Shown here in pieces: positions 1 through 11,400 of a stretch of DNA of 64,000 nt. The notes below the pieces were generated by a model, which searched no databases, was not told the DNA's origin, and saw only the letters and a list, made by a program, of their open reading frames with translations. A program made the position numbers and the translations under genes. Within the stretch, counting starts at the first letter, position 1. Each line of letters opens with the position of its first letter. Source of the stretch: Glandiceps talaboti (lineage: Eukaryota; Hemichordata; Enteropneusta; Spengelidae); assembly GCF_964340395.1 (NCBI RefSeq), contig NC_135558.1, forward strand, positions 18,777,371 to 18,841,370, given 5' to 3'.

Positions 1-148
1 TTTTTGTGTTTTTCCCTTGTCTGCCTTATAGGTTTTGGGAAAGTTCAAGGAAGGCAAACAAAGTATTTATTTGATGGGGTCTAATTGTGATATTGGAACC
101 CCTACAACATTTTTAAAAAAAGTCATTGATTTAAAAAATCATTGATTG

Positions 149-172
149 GTTGGTTGGTTGGTTGGTTGGTTG

Positions 173-216
<44 letters not shown>
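149..216. repeat. (GGTT)n/(GATT)n microsatellite
   Basis: Tetranucleotide tract lying exactly where the coding homology of the neighbouring exon stops. It has replaced the exon's normal 3' end and stop codon. Confidence 0.9.
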
Positions 217-217
<1 letters not shown>

Positions 218-375
218 CTTCTCATTTTCATCCGTCCATTTCTTATCGACAGACATCCCAACTTTGGCAAACACACCTGTAATCTGTTCCCAGGTCCACT
301 TCAAACTCAGGTTTTCCAATTCATGGTTGTATAATATCTCTCCCTTTTTAAATTCTAAGTCGACATTCACTGCCC
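217..375 (-). pseudogene. Duplicated last exon of an EgtD-like methyltransferase, 3' end lost
   Basis: On the - strand an acceptor (TCATTCAG) precedes an exon nearly identical in protein to the intact last exon at 32,650-32,849. Both start AVNVDLEFKKGEIL and share the block WTWEQIT then VFAKVGMSVD. Replacements are mild (N/T, L/I, G/D, K/N). After NEKS the frame runs into a microsatellite that translates as repeated NQSI, so the normal ending is missing. I find no matching upstream exons to the right, before 5 kb. I read it as a duplicated exon fragment, probably non-functional. It could still be the 3' end of another gene copy. Confidence 0.75.
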
Positions 376-470
376 CTGAATGAAAAAAAAAATTGATATC
401 AGCCTTTGTTATTTTTGCTAATGTACGACTAATATATGCTACCTTATCAACCCCAGCACGACAATCACCA

Positions 471-500
471 CCACCACCACCACCACCACCACCACCACCA
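471..500. repeat. (CAC)n microsatellite
   Basis: Trinucleotide tract. The partner copy near 32,960-33,018 carries a degenerate version. Confidence 0.85.
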
Positions 501-703
501 TGACATGCACAATCTAGGATTTCGGATTTTGTGACGATGAAAATAGTTTCTACCAGACATGTCTTGTATTCACTTCATAGCCAACACTATCTACATCTAT
601 ACACACCATATGCATTGCTTACACTGTAAATGTGAAAAAGATTTTTGTAAATTTCCTAATCAAACAAAAATCACGTTCTTTCAAATAATTCGATGAAACC
701 TTT

Positions 704-752
704 TTAGCACAACTGAACTGGTAAGGTTCAGTAGTGCTATAAGCATGACAAA

Positions 753-780
<28 letters not shown>
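704..780. repeat. Hairpin-headed dispersed repeat plus (GT)n
   Basis: AGCACAACTGAAC pairs with a near-complement ending AGTAGTGCT a few bases on, then a (GT)n tract at 754-780. The same head occurs at about 10,541 and 33,221, each followed by a different simple repeat. This suggests a small mobile or amplifiable element. Confidence 0.7.
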
Positions 781-784
<4 letters not shown>

Positions 785-1080
785 GCATTGCTATCAATCT
801 GAGGACCACCATTTGAATACACAGCCGTCTTCCGGGGACCTGACCGAGTTCAGAGGACTTATTTTGGGTCCTCAAAGTGAAACTGCTTTAATGAGTCTTC
901 AAGACCCCTGGTTTTAATATGCTTCAATTTAAACCTAGTCCTCAGGTCGGCAGAATTGTCCGAAAATGTGTGAAAACATTCACACATTTTCATTTGGCAC
1001 CTTTTTGATGTCATATCGCCCTCTATTGGAGTGTGAAACTCAAATAAGTTGAAAAACGTATGCACACCACAAGAAATTTT

Positions 1081-1104
1081 CACACACACACACACACACA
1101 CACA
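1081..1104. repeat. (CA)n microsatellite
   Basis: Dinucleotide tract. The surrounding 780-1,480 shows no gene or other clear structure. Confidence 0.85.
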
Positions 1105-1479
1105 AACGTGTTGGGTCCTCGGTTATGCGCAGATGTATGAAATAGACGCTAGAAGTATGGTCACTTCATGATTTTGAAGTTATTTTACCCAGATAAAGCA
1201 GCTAGACTCAGTCAATATCATCATCAAACACCTATCACCAGGAACTTGATGTTACCTGTAAGACTGTAGTTTGATGGCCATCACATAGTTTACAAAAATA
1301 AATACAATTTGATCAAGCTTTCCCAATTGTCAAGTCATTTGTAATTCACATAATGTTTTGGAGAGTTCATGAATCATAGATGTAAGTTGAGCTACACACA
1401 CTGGCTAAATGAATTTATTTTGAGAAGTACGACAGTGTGTTAGTTTTCAGTCGCCCTAGACAACCACTCTCGTCTTGAC

Positions 1480-1583
1480 CTAGACTGGAAGGTTCGGTCG
1501 TTTATTGGCACTCCTTACCTCATTCTAAACATGTTTGGCATGACTTAAGGAGTGCCAATAAATGACTGAACCCTTCAGTCTAG
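1480..1583. repeat. Long hairpin (38-nt arms, 28-nt loop)
   Basis: Left arm 1,480-1,517 and right arm 1,546-1,583 are inverse complements over 38 positions with one mismatch and three G:T pairs. The inner 17 bp (TTTATTGGCACTCCTTA) are perfect. It may be a miniature inverted-repeat element or a precursor hairpin. No target-site duplication is evident. Confidence 0.85.
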
Positions 1584-3179
1584 TCTTGACCCTACTTCGA
1601 TTCGAATTCCAGTCCATACAAATCCAGTTGTCAATTATGATCAAACAAAATGATGAGTTCGGCAGCACCATTGCGCATCTGGTGGAAGATAATGTATGAA
1701 CTAAGTGCAGATTTCTAAATACCTAAACGAAAATTAATTATGCCATTCAAAAGGAGGTCATGATTGTCAATAAAACATGCCCTTACTAAAATTTACAATA
1801 TTCATTCTTGTTTATGTGTTATTCAGTGCATTTAGTCACATATTTTCATGTACTTATTTTTCTCTACTGCTTTGCCAAGAAGACTCAATGACAAAGAGAC
1901 AACTTGACAGTGTCTTGCCACACAAACTGGGCCTTAAACAGTTTATTAGAAAGTTGAACTACTGATTAGTGGATTATTTCCTATTCATATCCACATCAAA
2001 GCTGCCTTCTAAATGAAAAGATAGTTTTGATAATGTAGCTATTGTGCAATGTAGTTGCCAGTGCAGTTGTTGCCTTGTGCTACGACCTCTCTAGACAGTG
2101 CAACCCTAGATGGCTCATTTACATAATATTTTATACATTGTTGCAATTTATTGTTTGTGTTGAAACTGTAAATATCCAAGGCTCACTTTTCTTTGGGCTG
2201 GGGGGGGGGTATTAAAATTTGCAGCCGTAAAATAAACAGCTCCGATGTAATAACAGTGTATTATCACAGTGTATTTTGGTGTATTGTGCTTTCGATCTTG
2301 TTTTGACTGCAATGGGAACTCCACCCAAATAGTGGTCACCTCCTATCAGAATCAGTGGATTGATGAACTTCACTAAAAGTTAAAATGACATGAAATAAAG
2401 ATAAACATACTGTGATTTTAACCTTGATAAAATACTAAATGATGTCAACATTATGTAACTATGCTATGCAAATATAATTTTATGACTTGAAACATGCATG
2501 TGATTAACTTCCCTAGTTTAGATTAATCATGAGGTTGACATTCTTATACGAATAGCCCGGGCGAAGAGCCATGACTTTGAAACAGGTTTGCATTTCTATA
2601 GGAAATGTTATTGGGATTTTCTAGAGGTTTTAAGCTACAAGCTAGAGGTTGAGATACTCAGATAGGGGCGGAAGTATAGAGACGGCAAGACAGAGATAGA
2701 GACACTATGGTCCAGGGCACAGGGAGGCTCTCATTTGTAAGCTATTCCACAAAGCATTTAAGGCAGCAATAATTGATTGACAGCTACAATGTCGATTGAT
2801 TATACAATGTTGCAAAGTTTAGTGAAAAGAATATCGATTTTTTTCTGACACGGATCGTACTGGCTGTGTTGAGCGTACATGCCTTGTAAGAGAAATTGGA
2901 AGTACACCAGCTGTTTTCACTCACTGTTCACACTTACATATTGAAGAGCGCTAGCTATGTAGTCAGTGATCTTGACTTGTCTATTATATTGTCAAACACA
3001 ATCTTCTCTCAAAATCAACATCACTGTCAAGAATATGTGTGAGAAAGGTTTGCAACATTTAAACATTATTCATCCATAGTATTAAAGTTTACATTCTGTC
3101 AATCACGGATTTGTGAGTGCAAAACATTATAAAAGCAAGGGACTGCAATTTTGTGTTCATTGTCTGTGTAACATGGTCT
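1584..3179. other. No gene seen
   Basis: I find only short AT-rich frames without recognisable domains or splice context, and a poly-G run near 2,202-2,210. Nothing else is supported. Confidence 0.5.
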
Positions 3180-4260
3180 GAGTCTAACCATGGATGTATT
3201 AGAGTCTAATAATTTTAGATAATATCCTCTAAAATCTAATATTAGACATCTCTCATGGCCTGAACCCCCAGAAGTACCTTTTTATCAGATGATATTGGAT
3301 AAAATCCAAGTAATACTCTGAAATCGAATTGTAGACTAATAATAATACACTTCACACATACAGAGTACTTTTTATAGGATAATGTCATCAAAAGTAAGTT
3401 ACAGCCTGCATCTAACCTAGAGTCTAACATACGATTTTATTCGATAATGGCTATTTGTGTAATGTCGTGTCTTCATGAGGTCAGGTGTAAAAAAAGACAT
3501 GAAGACGCGACATTGCACATATTCCATTATCGGATAATAATCAGATAATATCTAACTTAGACTTTAATATTAGACTGCACACGACTCATCACAACCCCGG
3601 CCTCCCAACCAGCACGTCTAATATTAAACTCTAACTGAGATTTGTTCCGATAATTTCTAACTTACAGTATAAAATCTAACTTAGACTATAATATTGGACA
3701 GTTCACGTTTTATCGGATATTATCCGACAATTTCTAACTAAGAGTATAAAATCTAACTTAGACTATCATGATATTAGACAGAGCATCGGCGGGGCCCCGA
3801 TACTACATTTTATCGGATATTTTTAATTGAGAATCTTACTTAGATTTTAGCGGGTTTTAGATTTTATCCGATAAAATCCGATAATATCGTCTTCTGGGAC
3901 CCCAGGCCTCCAAACCCGCCCCTCTAATTTAGACTCTAACTTAGATTTTAGACAGGTTTTATAATTTATCCGATAAAATCCGATTATATCGTCTTCTGGG
4001 ACCCAGGCCTCCAATCTCACCCCTCTAATTTAGACTCTAACTTAGATTTTAGACAAGTTTTTGATTTTATTCGATAACATCCGATAATATCGTCTTCTGG
4101 GACTCAGGCCTCCCAGCAAGCCCCTGTAACTTAGATTTTAGACAGGTTTTAGATTTTATCCGATAAAATCCGATAATATCGTCGCCTCCCAGCCCGCCCC
4201 TCTAATTTAGACTATAACTTAGATTTTAGACGATATTATCCGATAACGTATATATTTGCA
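3180..4260. repeat. TCCGATAA-rich tandem and palindromic repeat block
   Basis: From about 3,830 to 4,240 a unit of roughly 110 bp recurs with variation. It contains TATCCGATAAAATCCGATA, then TCTTCTGGGAC, then CCCCTCTAATTTAGACTC. To the left, inverted versions surround a central hairpin at about 3,444-3,535, whose arms include TGTCGTGTCTTCATG and CATGAAGACGCGACA. This looks like a non-autonomous inverted-repeat DNA element whose subterminal part was tandemly amplified. No coding capacity is seen. Confidence 0.8.
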
Positions 4261-4869
4261 ATGTCGTGCTGTCCTCAAAAAAGACGGTTCACAGCTCTAG
4301 AAATATGCACTGAGAACTGCGACACAACTGCTGACCGAGTTCTCAAAGCATATATCAGAGCTAGCTAAGGTGGCTGGCTATTAATTGTTCTGCGTGTTCG
4401 AAAGTTAACAATCAAAGTTATAAGCGTTCAAGTCACGCCAATCATGCCAATCAATTGCAATACAAATGCAAGATTTTAAAATACCACTACAAACGTATAA
4501 TAAACAATAAAGAAAAAATAAGTCTTTATATGTTTCTGTGCTCCTACTATGAATACTTGCTATATGAATCTGGCCACAGCTACTTATGTCCTAGTCTAGC
4601 TGCTAGACCTCGTGTGTCATTCCGAATTTACAATACAACAAGGATAGGCGTCACAGCAAACTTTGTCGGAAGAAAACCCCAACGTCTATCAGCAAGACTA
4701 CTTTCTAGTTTATATTTTAGACTTAGTTTCTATAGTGGTCTGAGTGTCCATGCATACAGTGACAAGAGATGGGCAAGACGATTATGCAAATACCCGACAC
4801 TTCTTTATTTCTGTTGATATAAATGATGAGACCACTATTAGTACATTCTACCAGCTTAGTATATTAACT
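4261..4869. other. No gene seen
   Basis: A 120-codon open frame at 4,455-4,817 lacks any recognisable domain and has no splice support. I treat it as non-coding. Confidence 0.45.
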
Positions 4870-5012
4870 AATCTCGAACGGCGAGAGTCTGGTCAAAGCG
4901 AGATGAGATCTGAGACTAGGCACACCGCGGGAGTGTGAGGTCAGCGTGGATGTGCGTTCTTCTCAGATGTGCACACATTCCGGGTACACAGTATAGACGC
5001 TAATTCAGAAAG
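4870..5012 (+). promoter_or_regulatory. Possible promoter / 5' untranslated exon of the SET gene
   Basis: This interval has more CpG than its surroundings and ends in a good donor (CAGAAAG then GTAAGTAT at 5,013). It lies 358 bp before the acceptor of the first coding exon at 5,371. If joined, an in-frame TAA at 5,001 lies upstream of the ATG at 5,389, which supports that ATG as the start. The transcription start is not visible, so this is inference. Confidence 0.35.
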
Positions 5013-5388
5013 GTAAGTATATAAATAAAGTCTCTGTATATTTCACAGTAAACGCAGAGTTTTTGATCGTAAGTATCATGATGAACATTAATAAACAACC
5101 ACTTTGACGTGCGGTTGAGCATGGCAAACTCCATGGGTTGAGAGATGCGAGGTAGCGATGTTTCATGTAACGTAACACCTAAATTTAGCGCACATCCGTC
5201 CATCATCAAATGCAGCGTGGATAACTAGACGACTGGTTGTCTGTTTGAATTTTACCATATTAATTGTAAGTGTTTCCTCACTTCCCCTGTCATATGAATG
5301 ATAGTCACGCTGTATTGTTGTAACCTTTAATTGCCTAAGTTAATGCCAATAAATCTCATTTTTATGTTAGGAACGTAGTGGTAAACAC

Positions 5389-5491
5389 ATGTCTCGTAGA
5401 CAGAGGGAGAAACCACTCGATGTGGCTAAAGCCTTTTTGGCAAAAGGATGCGACCCTGACTGGTTGTCACTGCGATGGTGTGGCGAGAAAG
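5389..5491 (+). CDS. SET gene exon 1 (coding start)
   Basis: Acceptor TTATGTTAG ends at 5,370. The coding start ATG at 5,389 opens MSRRQREKPLDVAKAF, and the exon ends WCGEKG with a phase-1 donor (GTATGT at 5,492). The GEKGRG junction with exon 2 matches the start of the KMT5A-type SET fold, where a G-[KR]-G turn contacts S-adenosylmethionine. An open frame that continues past this donor to 5,864 is intron read-through. Confidence 0.75.
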
Positions 5492-8400
5492 GTATGTTGG
5501 GCCCCCCAAAAAAAGAATTGGTTCTGGTCAGGACAGACTGACTAAAATGGTGCGACTACGCGATTTTATTTACTTCACAATAAACCTGTCACTCAGTCTC
5601 CAGGGGCTAAAATTGATGATGTTGATAACTCAGAATATTGCTCGTAACACTATGAAAATACGTCAAAAGGCTGAAGTTATGTATCAAAATGAAATCTCGT
5701 ACCCAGTGGCGTGTGGTGTTTTTTGTGACAAAAATCACAGTTACTTTTCATGCCCCACACACATCGTTTATTTAGTTATTTCTCCTCCAGAGCTAAAGCA
5801 TAACATTTACTATATTTCTCATTTCAACACACATCATACTTTTGAACCCAAGACCACGTTGTAGAAGGATGACTTAATGTTACAAGTGTGTAAACAACAT
5901 ATTTGGCTTCTCTTTCTCTATTGTCTATGGCTTAACTGGCACTTGAGTGCTCGGCAAATGCCGGAAACATGAACAAAGTCGAAGGAAACAGAATGGGAGG
6001 TACAGGTTTCCCCCTCCTATTTCTACATGATGCGTGCAGTATATTAACTTTTAATCATACATTGCTTTCATTATGGGCCAGTATGAACATAATAATGCAA
6101 AGTAACAAATAGAATTGCACTGGCCCTTTTAAGTGTAAACTGTTTTAAAGTTTGTTTCTACCATCGTTATTATTGAGGCGATACACATTGAAGTGTGCAT
6201 GTGGGGTAGATGTCATTTGCAAATTGATTGTTCATGACTTTGTTAGCTCTGCAGTTTTCGCATGGAGGCATAGGCTGGAGAAACAAAAAAAGGACTGACG
6301 CGCGGGTATTCAAGTGATGCATGCTCTGACCAGAACCATTTCTTTTCTTTTTTTGGCCTTATAATGTAGCTGCACTAATTGTAGTGTAGATTCTTCTGAC
6401 GTGGGGTGAATTTCGTTGCATCCCCTTGTCAGAAAAAGTGACACTACAATTATTGCAGATAATATAATGCTACATTATTACAAGATTGACCTATACAACA
6501 CTACCAAACCTGTGTTAAAACAATGCATGTTGCTAATATACTGTTACAAGATGTAGTGTAGATTTGAAAGCATAGAAGGTAAATCTTGAGTAAAGACAGA
6601 TGGAACAGATTAGAAAGGAAAGATTTACTGTGTATGTGGGGTAGGCAATCCAAAATCTACTCTTACTACTTACAAGGCAGAGTACATCTAATCGGTTGTC
6701 GAGTTCTCCAACTGAAAACATATAGCTAACGCATGAGTGTTCCTTCCTAGCCTGTGTGAAACACATAGAACACGCGTACGAACTCGGGTAGCATTGATCA
6801 ATTATGTCTTCATTTAAAACTTTGAGAGTACTATTGTTTATGTTAATTATCATCACTTCGCTGTTACTTACCCTTGATTTTTTAAAATAATAACATGATG
6901 TAGTGTAGCTTTGAAAGCATAGAAGCTTGTAGCAAGGAGGAGATAAATCTTGAGTATAGTGTACTTGGGTAGCATTAATCAATTATGTCTTTATTTACTA
7001 TTTTGAGAGAGAAAACTATTGTTTATGTTAATTATCATCACTTCGTTATGACTTCAAGGCTCCAAATTAATTTTTTCTAAACCTTTGTTTTATTTTAGGA
7101 AGAGGTATTAAGTCTTTACGCAGTTTGAATCAATGTGACTTCATAGTGGAATATGCAGGTGAATTGATTAGTGAAATAGAAGGAGAAAAAAGAGAGGAAA
7201 GTGATCCAAGTACTTTTCGCTTCTTCTTTACTCATAACAAATCAAATATGTGGTAGGTTATCAAATTTTTTCCCCTTATGAGTTTTTTGGTCGTGTACTA
7301 CTTTGATGTTGTTCAGACTCAAAACCTTAGTTGCTAGTTGCTTTTAACTCTCTTTATGCAATTAGTTTACACCCAGTACAGATTTCTGTTTGAATTTCTA
7401 GTTTCCAGTTGTCATAAGTTAATTTGCAAAGGACAGTGTAGGGATGGTAGCTCAGTTTTCTGGATCATTTTTAGCACAACTTAAAACTAGTAGGTTATTG
7501 AATGATGATGTATAAAGCATTGTGAGGTACCTGTCTGGCTACCCTCTATACTACTTATCTGTATGTATGTATGTATGTATGTATGTATGTATGTATGATT
7601 GTATGTATGTATGTATGTATGTATGTATGTATGTATGTATGTATGTATGTATGTACGTACGTACGTATGTATGTATGTATGTATGTAGGTACGTGTATGT
7701 ATGTATGTATGTATGTCTGTAGGTACGTGTATGTATGTATGTATGTATGTACGTACGTACGTACGTGTATGTGTATGTATGTATGTATGTATGTATGTAT
7801 ATTTGTATGTATGTATGTATGTATGTATGTATGTATGTATGTATGTATGTATGTACATGTATGTGTATGTATGTATGTATGTATGGATGTATACATATAT
7901 ACATGTACAGGGATGTAGAAATGTTGTAGGTTTTAGTATAGCCGGTTAATTAGTAATTATTATAGCCGGAAATCTAAGCGGCAATGGGGAGCGGGGGGGG
8001 GGGGGTTGTGTTGGATTTTCCCCCCTCCCACACGGTATGTGAATTTTTCATTTCCAAAACCCAAAGTAGGCCTCCCCCAACACTTTTGACAAAAGTTTGT
8101 CAATTCAATTGTTGATGTTACCCAAAACTATTTGAGGTAAGGAACAAAAAGGGTTTGTTTGGGGGTAAAAAAATCTCTTAGTAATTTGGCTCAAAATCAA
8201 TTAGCAAAACCAGACATCCAATTACTGAATTACACATGTACTTCAATTAGCCAAACTCACCAGACAAAAAAAATTGATTTAAAAATGACAATCAAGAACT
8301 AATTTATTGTATGTAGTGTTTTTTTTTCTTTTTTTTAATTAGTACCAATCACGTAGATTTGACAGTTTGATTTGCAGAACTTACTTTTTCAAGTTCATCA

Positions 8401-11400
8401 CTTTGATCAGTGTGAAGATCAGATGTCCTCTCAAACTGTGATTCAAGCTTGACAGATTTCCTCAAATAATAGTAATATATGTATTATAAATGTTAGTGAA
8501 AAGTTGCTCAAATTGATTTTTCTAGATCTTTTGGTAGCCAGAATTTTGGGAAGCAAATGTATCATTCAAAAGTTTGTACTAAAAATAACAAATTATGGTG
8601 TTTCCCCCATTGATTCATGGCAGGTCATGGCAGGTCAAAATGCGTCTGCTGCCAGTAATGGTGGACCGGCCATGCCGAACAATCATTTAATTCTTATTTG
8701 ATCCCATTTAGTGCTGTAAACTTAGAAAAATATGTTCCGGCAAGTTTGACTTGTGCTTCGAAGTTAGAAAATCTTCTCACCAATGCCAACATCAACATGA
8801 TTTTCTCTCACTTTGTGGTGTGATTTGGCGAGCAATCAGAAACTCTGAATCCATAAACATGATAAATTCTAAAGATTTCATAGTTTTGGGGACCAATTTC
8901 TATAAATATATTCATTTTCATATCTGGTAATTTATTGTTGACAGTCGGTTGTTTAACCGGCTTTTGGCTATTTTCTACATCCCTGATTATATATGTATGT
9001 ATATGTATAATGTCTGTCTACTGAGTTTTCTGAGGAACCAAGTACAGCAAGTATCAGTTTGCCGTTGGGTATTATGCGTTATTAGTAATGGAAAGGTAAT
9101 TTAATCTGTGTTTTCATTCACTTCTTATTTTCAGTATTGACGCTACTTGTGGAGTATATAAAAATAGAAAGGGTCGATTTGTTAATCACAGCCAAAAAAA
9201 AGGCAATGCCAAAATGAAAGTAATGATACACAATCATGTTCCAAAGCTGTGTTTGTTTGCAACAAAAAACATTGGAAAGGGTGAAGAAATATTGTACGAC
9301 TATGGTGAGAAAGAATGTCATCTTCCATTTCTACATCCAGGTAAGATTGAATGTCTGCTCAATATTTCAATTTTACCCAAAAGGAGGATTTGAAAGATAG
9401 GCTGGAAATCAGTAGGTTTTACATAGCTTGTGACATTGAAGTCAACATAGGTGATAACATTTAGAGTTTAAATTCATCGATGGTTTTGAGTAAAGAGGTA
9501 CATAGCTGAGCACATCACTTACTAATTAGGTTTGATACTTGTCATGCAATATGGTACTGAAAAGGGTACTCCATGAGTGCATTGTACATGTATATGGATC
9601 TGTGGTGTTTGTGTATGTATTATTTAATATAAACTTTCAAAATCAAATACTTTCACAGAATTTACTGATTTTCATGTCATGGATGTAAGAAAAATTTTGA
9701 TTGATTTCATAGTGTGTATTGTTTGCCCTCATTTGGCTAATATGCGTTTTCAGGACAACACCCACAAACATTAAAATATGCAGAGATGTCAGAAATATTG
9801 AAAGATAACAGCTATGAGTGCACGGAGCTAACTCTTGCCCCACCAACAAAAGAGTTGATGCAACATCTAGATCGATCTGTACCTAAGATGTTCTCCAGCC
9901 CTGGAAGAACTCTTGGGAAAACCTTAGAACAAGTGAGCTTCCTCTATCTTTTAATTTGTGTTCATATCTCAGACAGGTGTAATATGAAAATATGAGATGC
10001 CCTCTTGAAATCTGTTGTAAAGTTTTTTTTAGGGCAGGGGTGTTAGTATTGTATGCAGTAACTGAGTTCTTTTCTGGATCATTTTTAGCACAACTTAAAA
10101 CTAGTAGGTTATTGAATGATGATGTATAAAGCATTGTGAGGTACCTGTCTGGCTACCTTCTATACTACTTATCTGTATGTATGTATGTATGTATGTATGT
10201 ATGTATGTATGCATCCTCTGATTTGTCTGTCTACCTATCTAGTCCATTAATCCATACATCTTATGCCACAACCTAACCAATTCATCTATCAAGCCTATGG
10301 TTCATCAAAATCCACTAAGATTTTGTATGAATATTTATTTTTCTCCTTACAGATATATGGTTTCGCTGCTTCTGATTCCATGAGTTTCATAAACCCCTGT
10401 GCTGAAAGAAGGTCAAAGACATCATTCAACCATGGTGTAGCATCAGTGGATGATACTGAAAGAAACCTAAACTCTTTATCCCCTGCAAACAATGACGTAA
10501 GTGTCTAAATAATAAATAATCATTAGACTGAAAGTGTGTTTTTTAGCACAACTGAACTGATAAGGTTCAGTAGTTCTATAGACATTGCCTGGTATCTGTC
10601 AGTCTGTCTGTCTGTCTCTGTGTGTATGTGTGTGTGTAAACAACTTAAAATCAAAACTGCTTGATTGATAGCATTGATATTTAGTGGGGCATGACATATG
10701 GTGTCTAGTTGGAAAATTATTCAAATGAAAATGATCAGTCAACAGATGTGTGATTTGGGTCAAAAAATGTTTTTTTTTTGTTAAAACTAAATAAATGAAG
10801 AAGTACTTGGCCGATTTGCTGAAATGTGGCGAGTATCTTCCCTGAGGTAAATTGATAAAGTTCTGCTGATGACAATGTGATACGATTAGTAATATACCAT
10901 TTTTGACTAAAATGTGTATTTTTGATGAAATATCTGAATCTCTAAAACTGCTGGGCTTAATGAGCTGAAATTTAGTGTGGATTTTTTTTGGCATTGGGTA
11001 AATGAAGGATTTATAATGTCAGGATGAAAGTGGCAATATGCAAAATAGGTCCAAACATGTGTATTTTTAGTCAACAATCTGAAACTCTAAAACTACAGGG
11101 CCGAATGAGCTGAAATTTAATGTGGATGGTTCTAGCTCTGGATAAATGAAGTGGTTTTTTTTCATTATATTCTGAAACAACCAGTAATATGAAATTAAAT
11201 CCAAATTTTTATGTTACAATTAGTGATATGAAAATTATGTCTAATCATGTTTATTTTTGGTCAAAAATCGTAAAGTTAAAAACTACAAGCCTAATTTAAA
11301 GTGTTTCAAACTTATTTATCACTGTCTAGGAGACGTTTTTTACTTACTGAAACATGACGCTTTGGACTTCCTACAAAACATTTACATGTCAATTTCCGTC

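Larger units (their letters stand above)
1..740. repeat. Segmental duplication, copy A (partner at 32,490-33,290)
   Basis: Seen directly: this stretch aligns along its length with 32,490-33,290. Shared parts are the text near a GGTTTTGGG motif at its left, the exon at 217-375, and the intron sequence around 505-640 (TCTAGGATTTCGG, then ACCAGACATG). The copies differ by substitutions and by microsatellite expansion. It probably continues left of the window. Both copies end in the same hairpin-headed repeat followed by a simple repeat. Confidence 0.85.

Noticed and set aside
4455-4938. 120-codon and 64-codon frames before the SET gene
   Set aside because: No domain, no consistent splice link to exon 1, and the stop upstream of the SET ATG excludes in-frame extension.
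5475-5864. 129-codon frame after the first SET exon
   Set aside because: It starts inside exon 1 in another frame and runs through the donor; the spliced model matches the SET family.
7487-7949. Long open frames of YVCM/YIHT repeats on both strands
   Set aside because: They are translations of (GTAT)n; every frame of such a repeat stays open.
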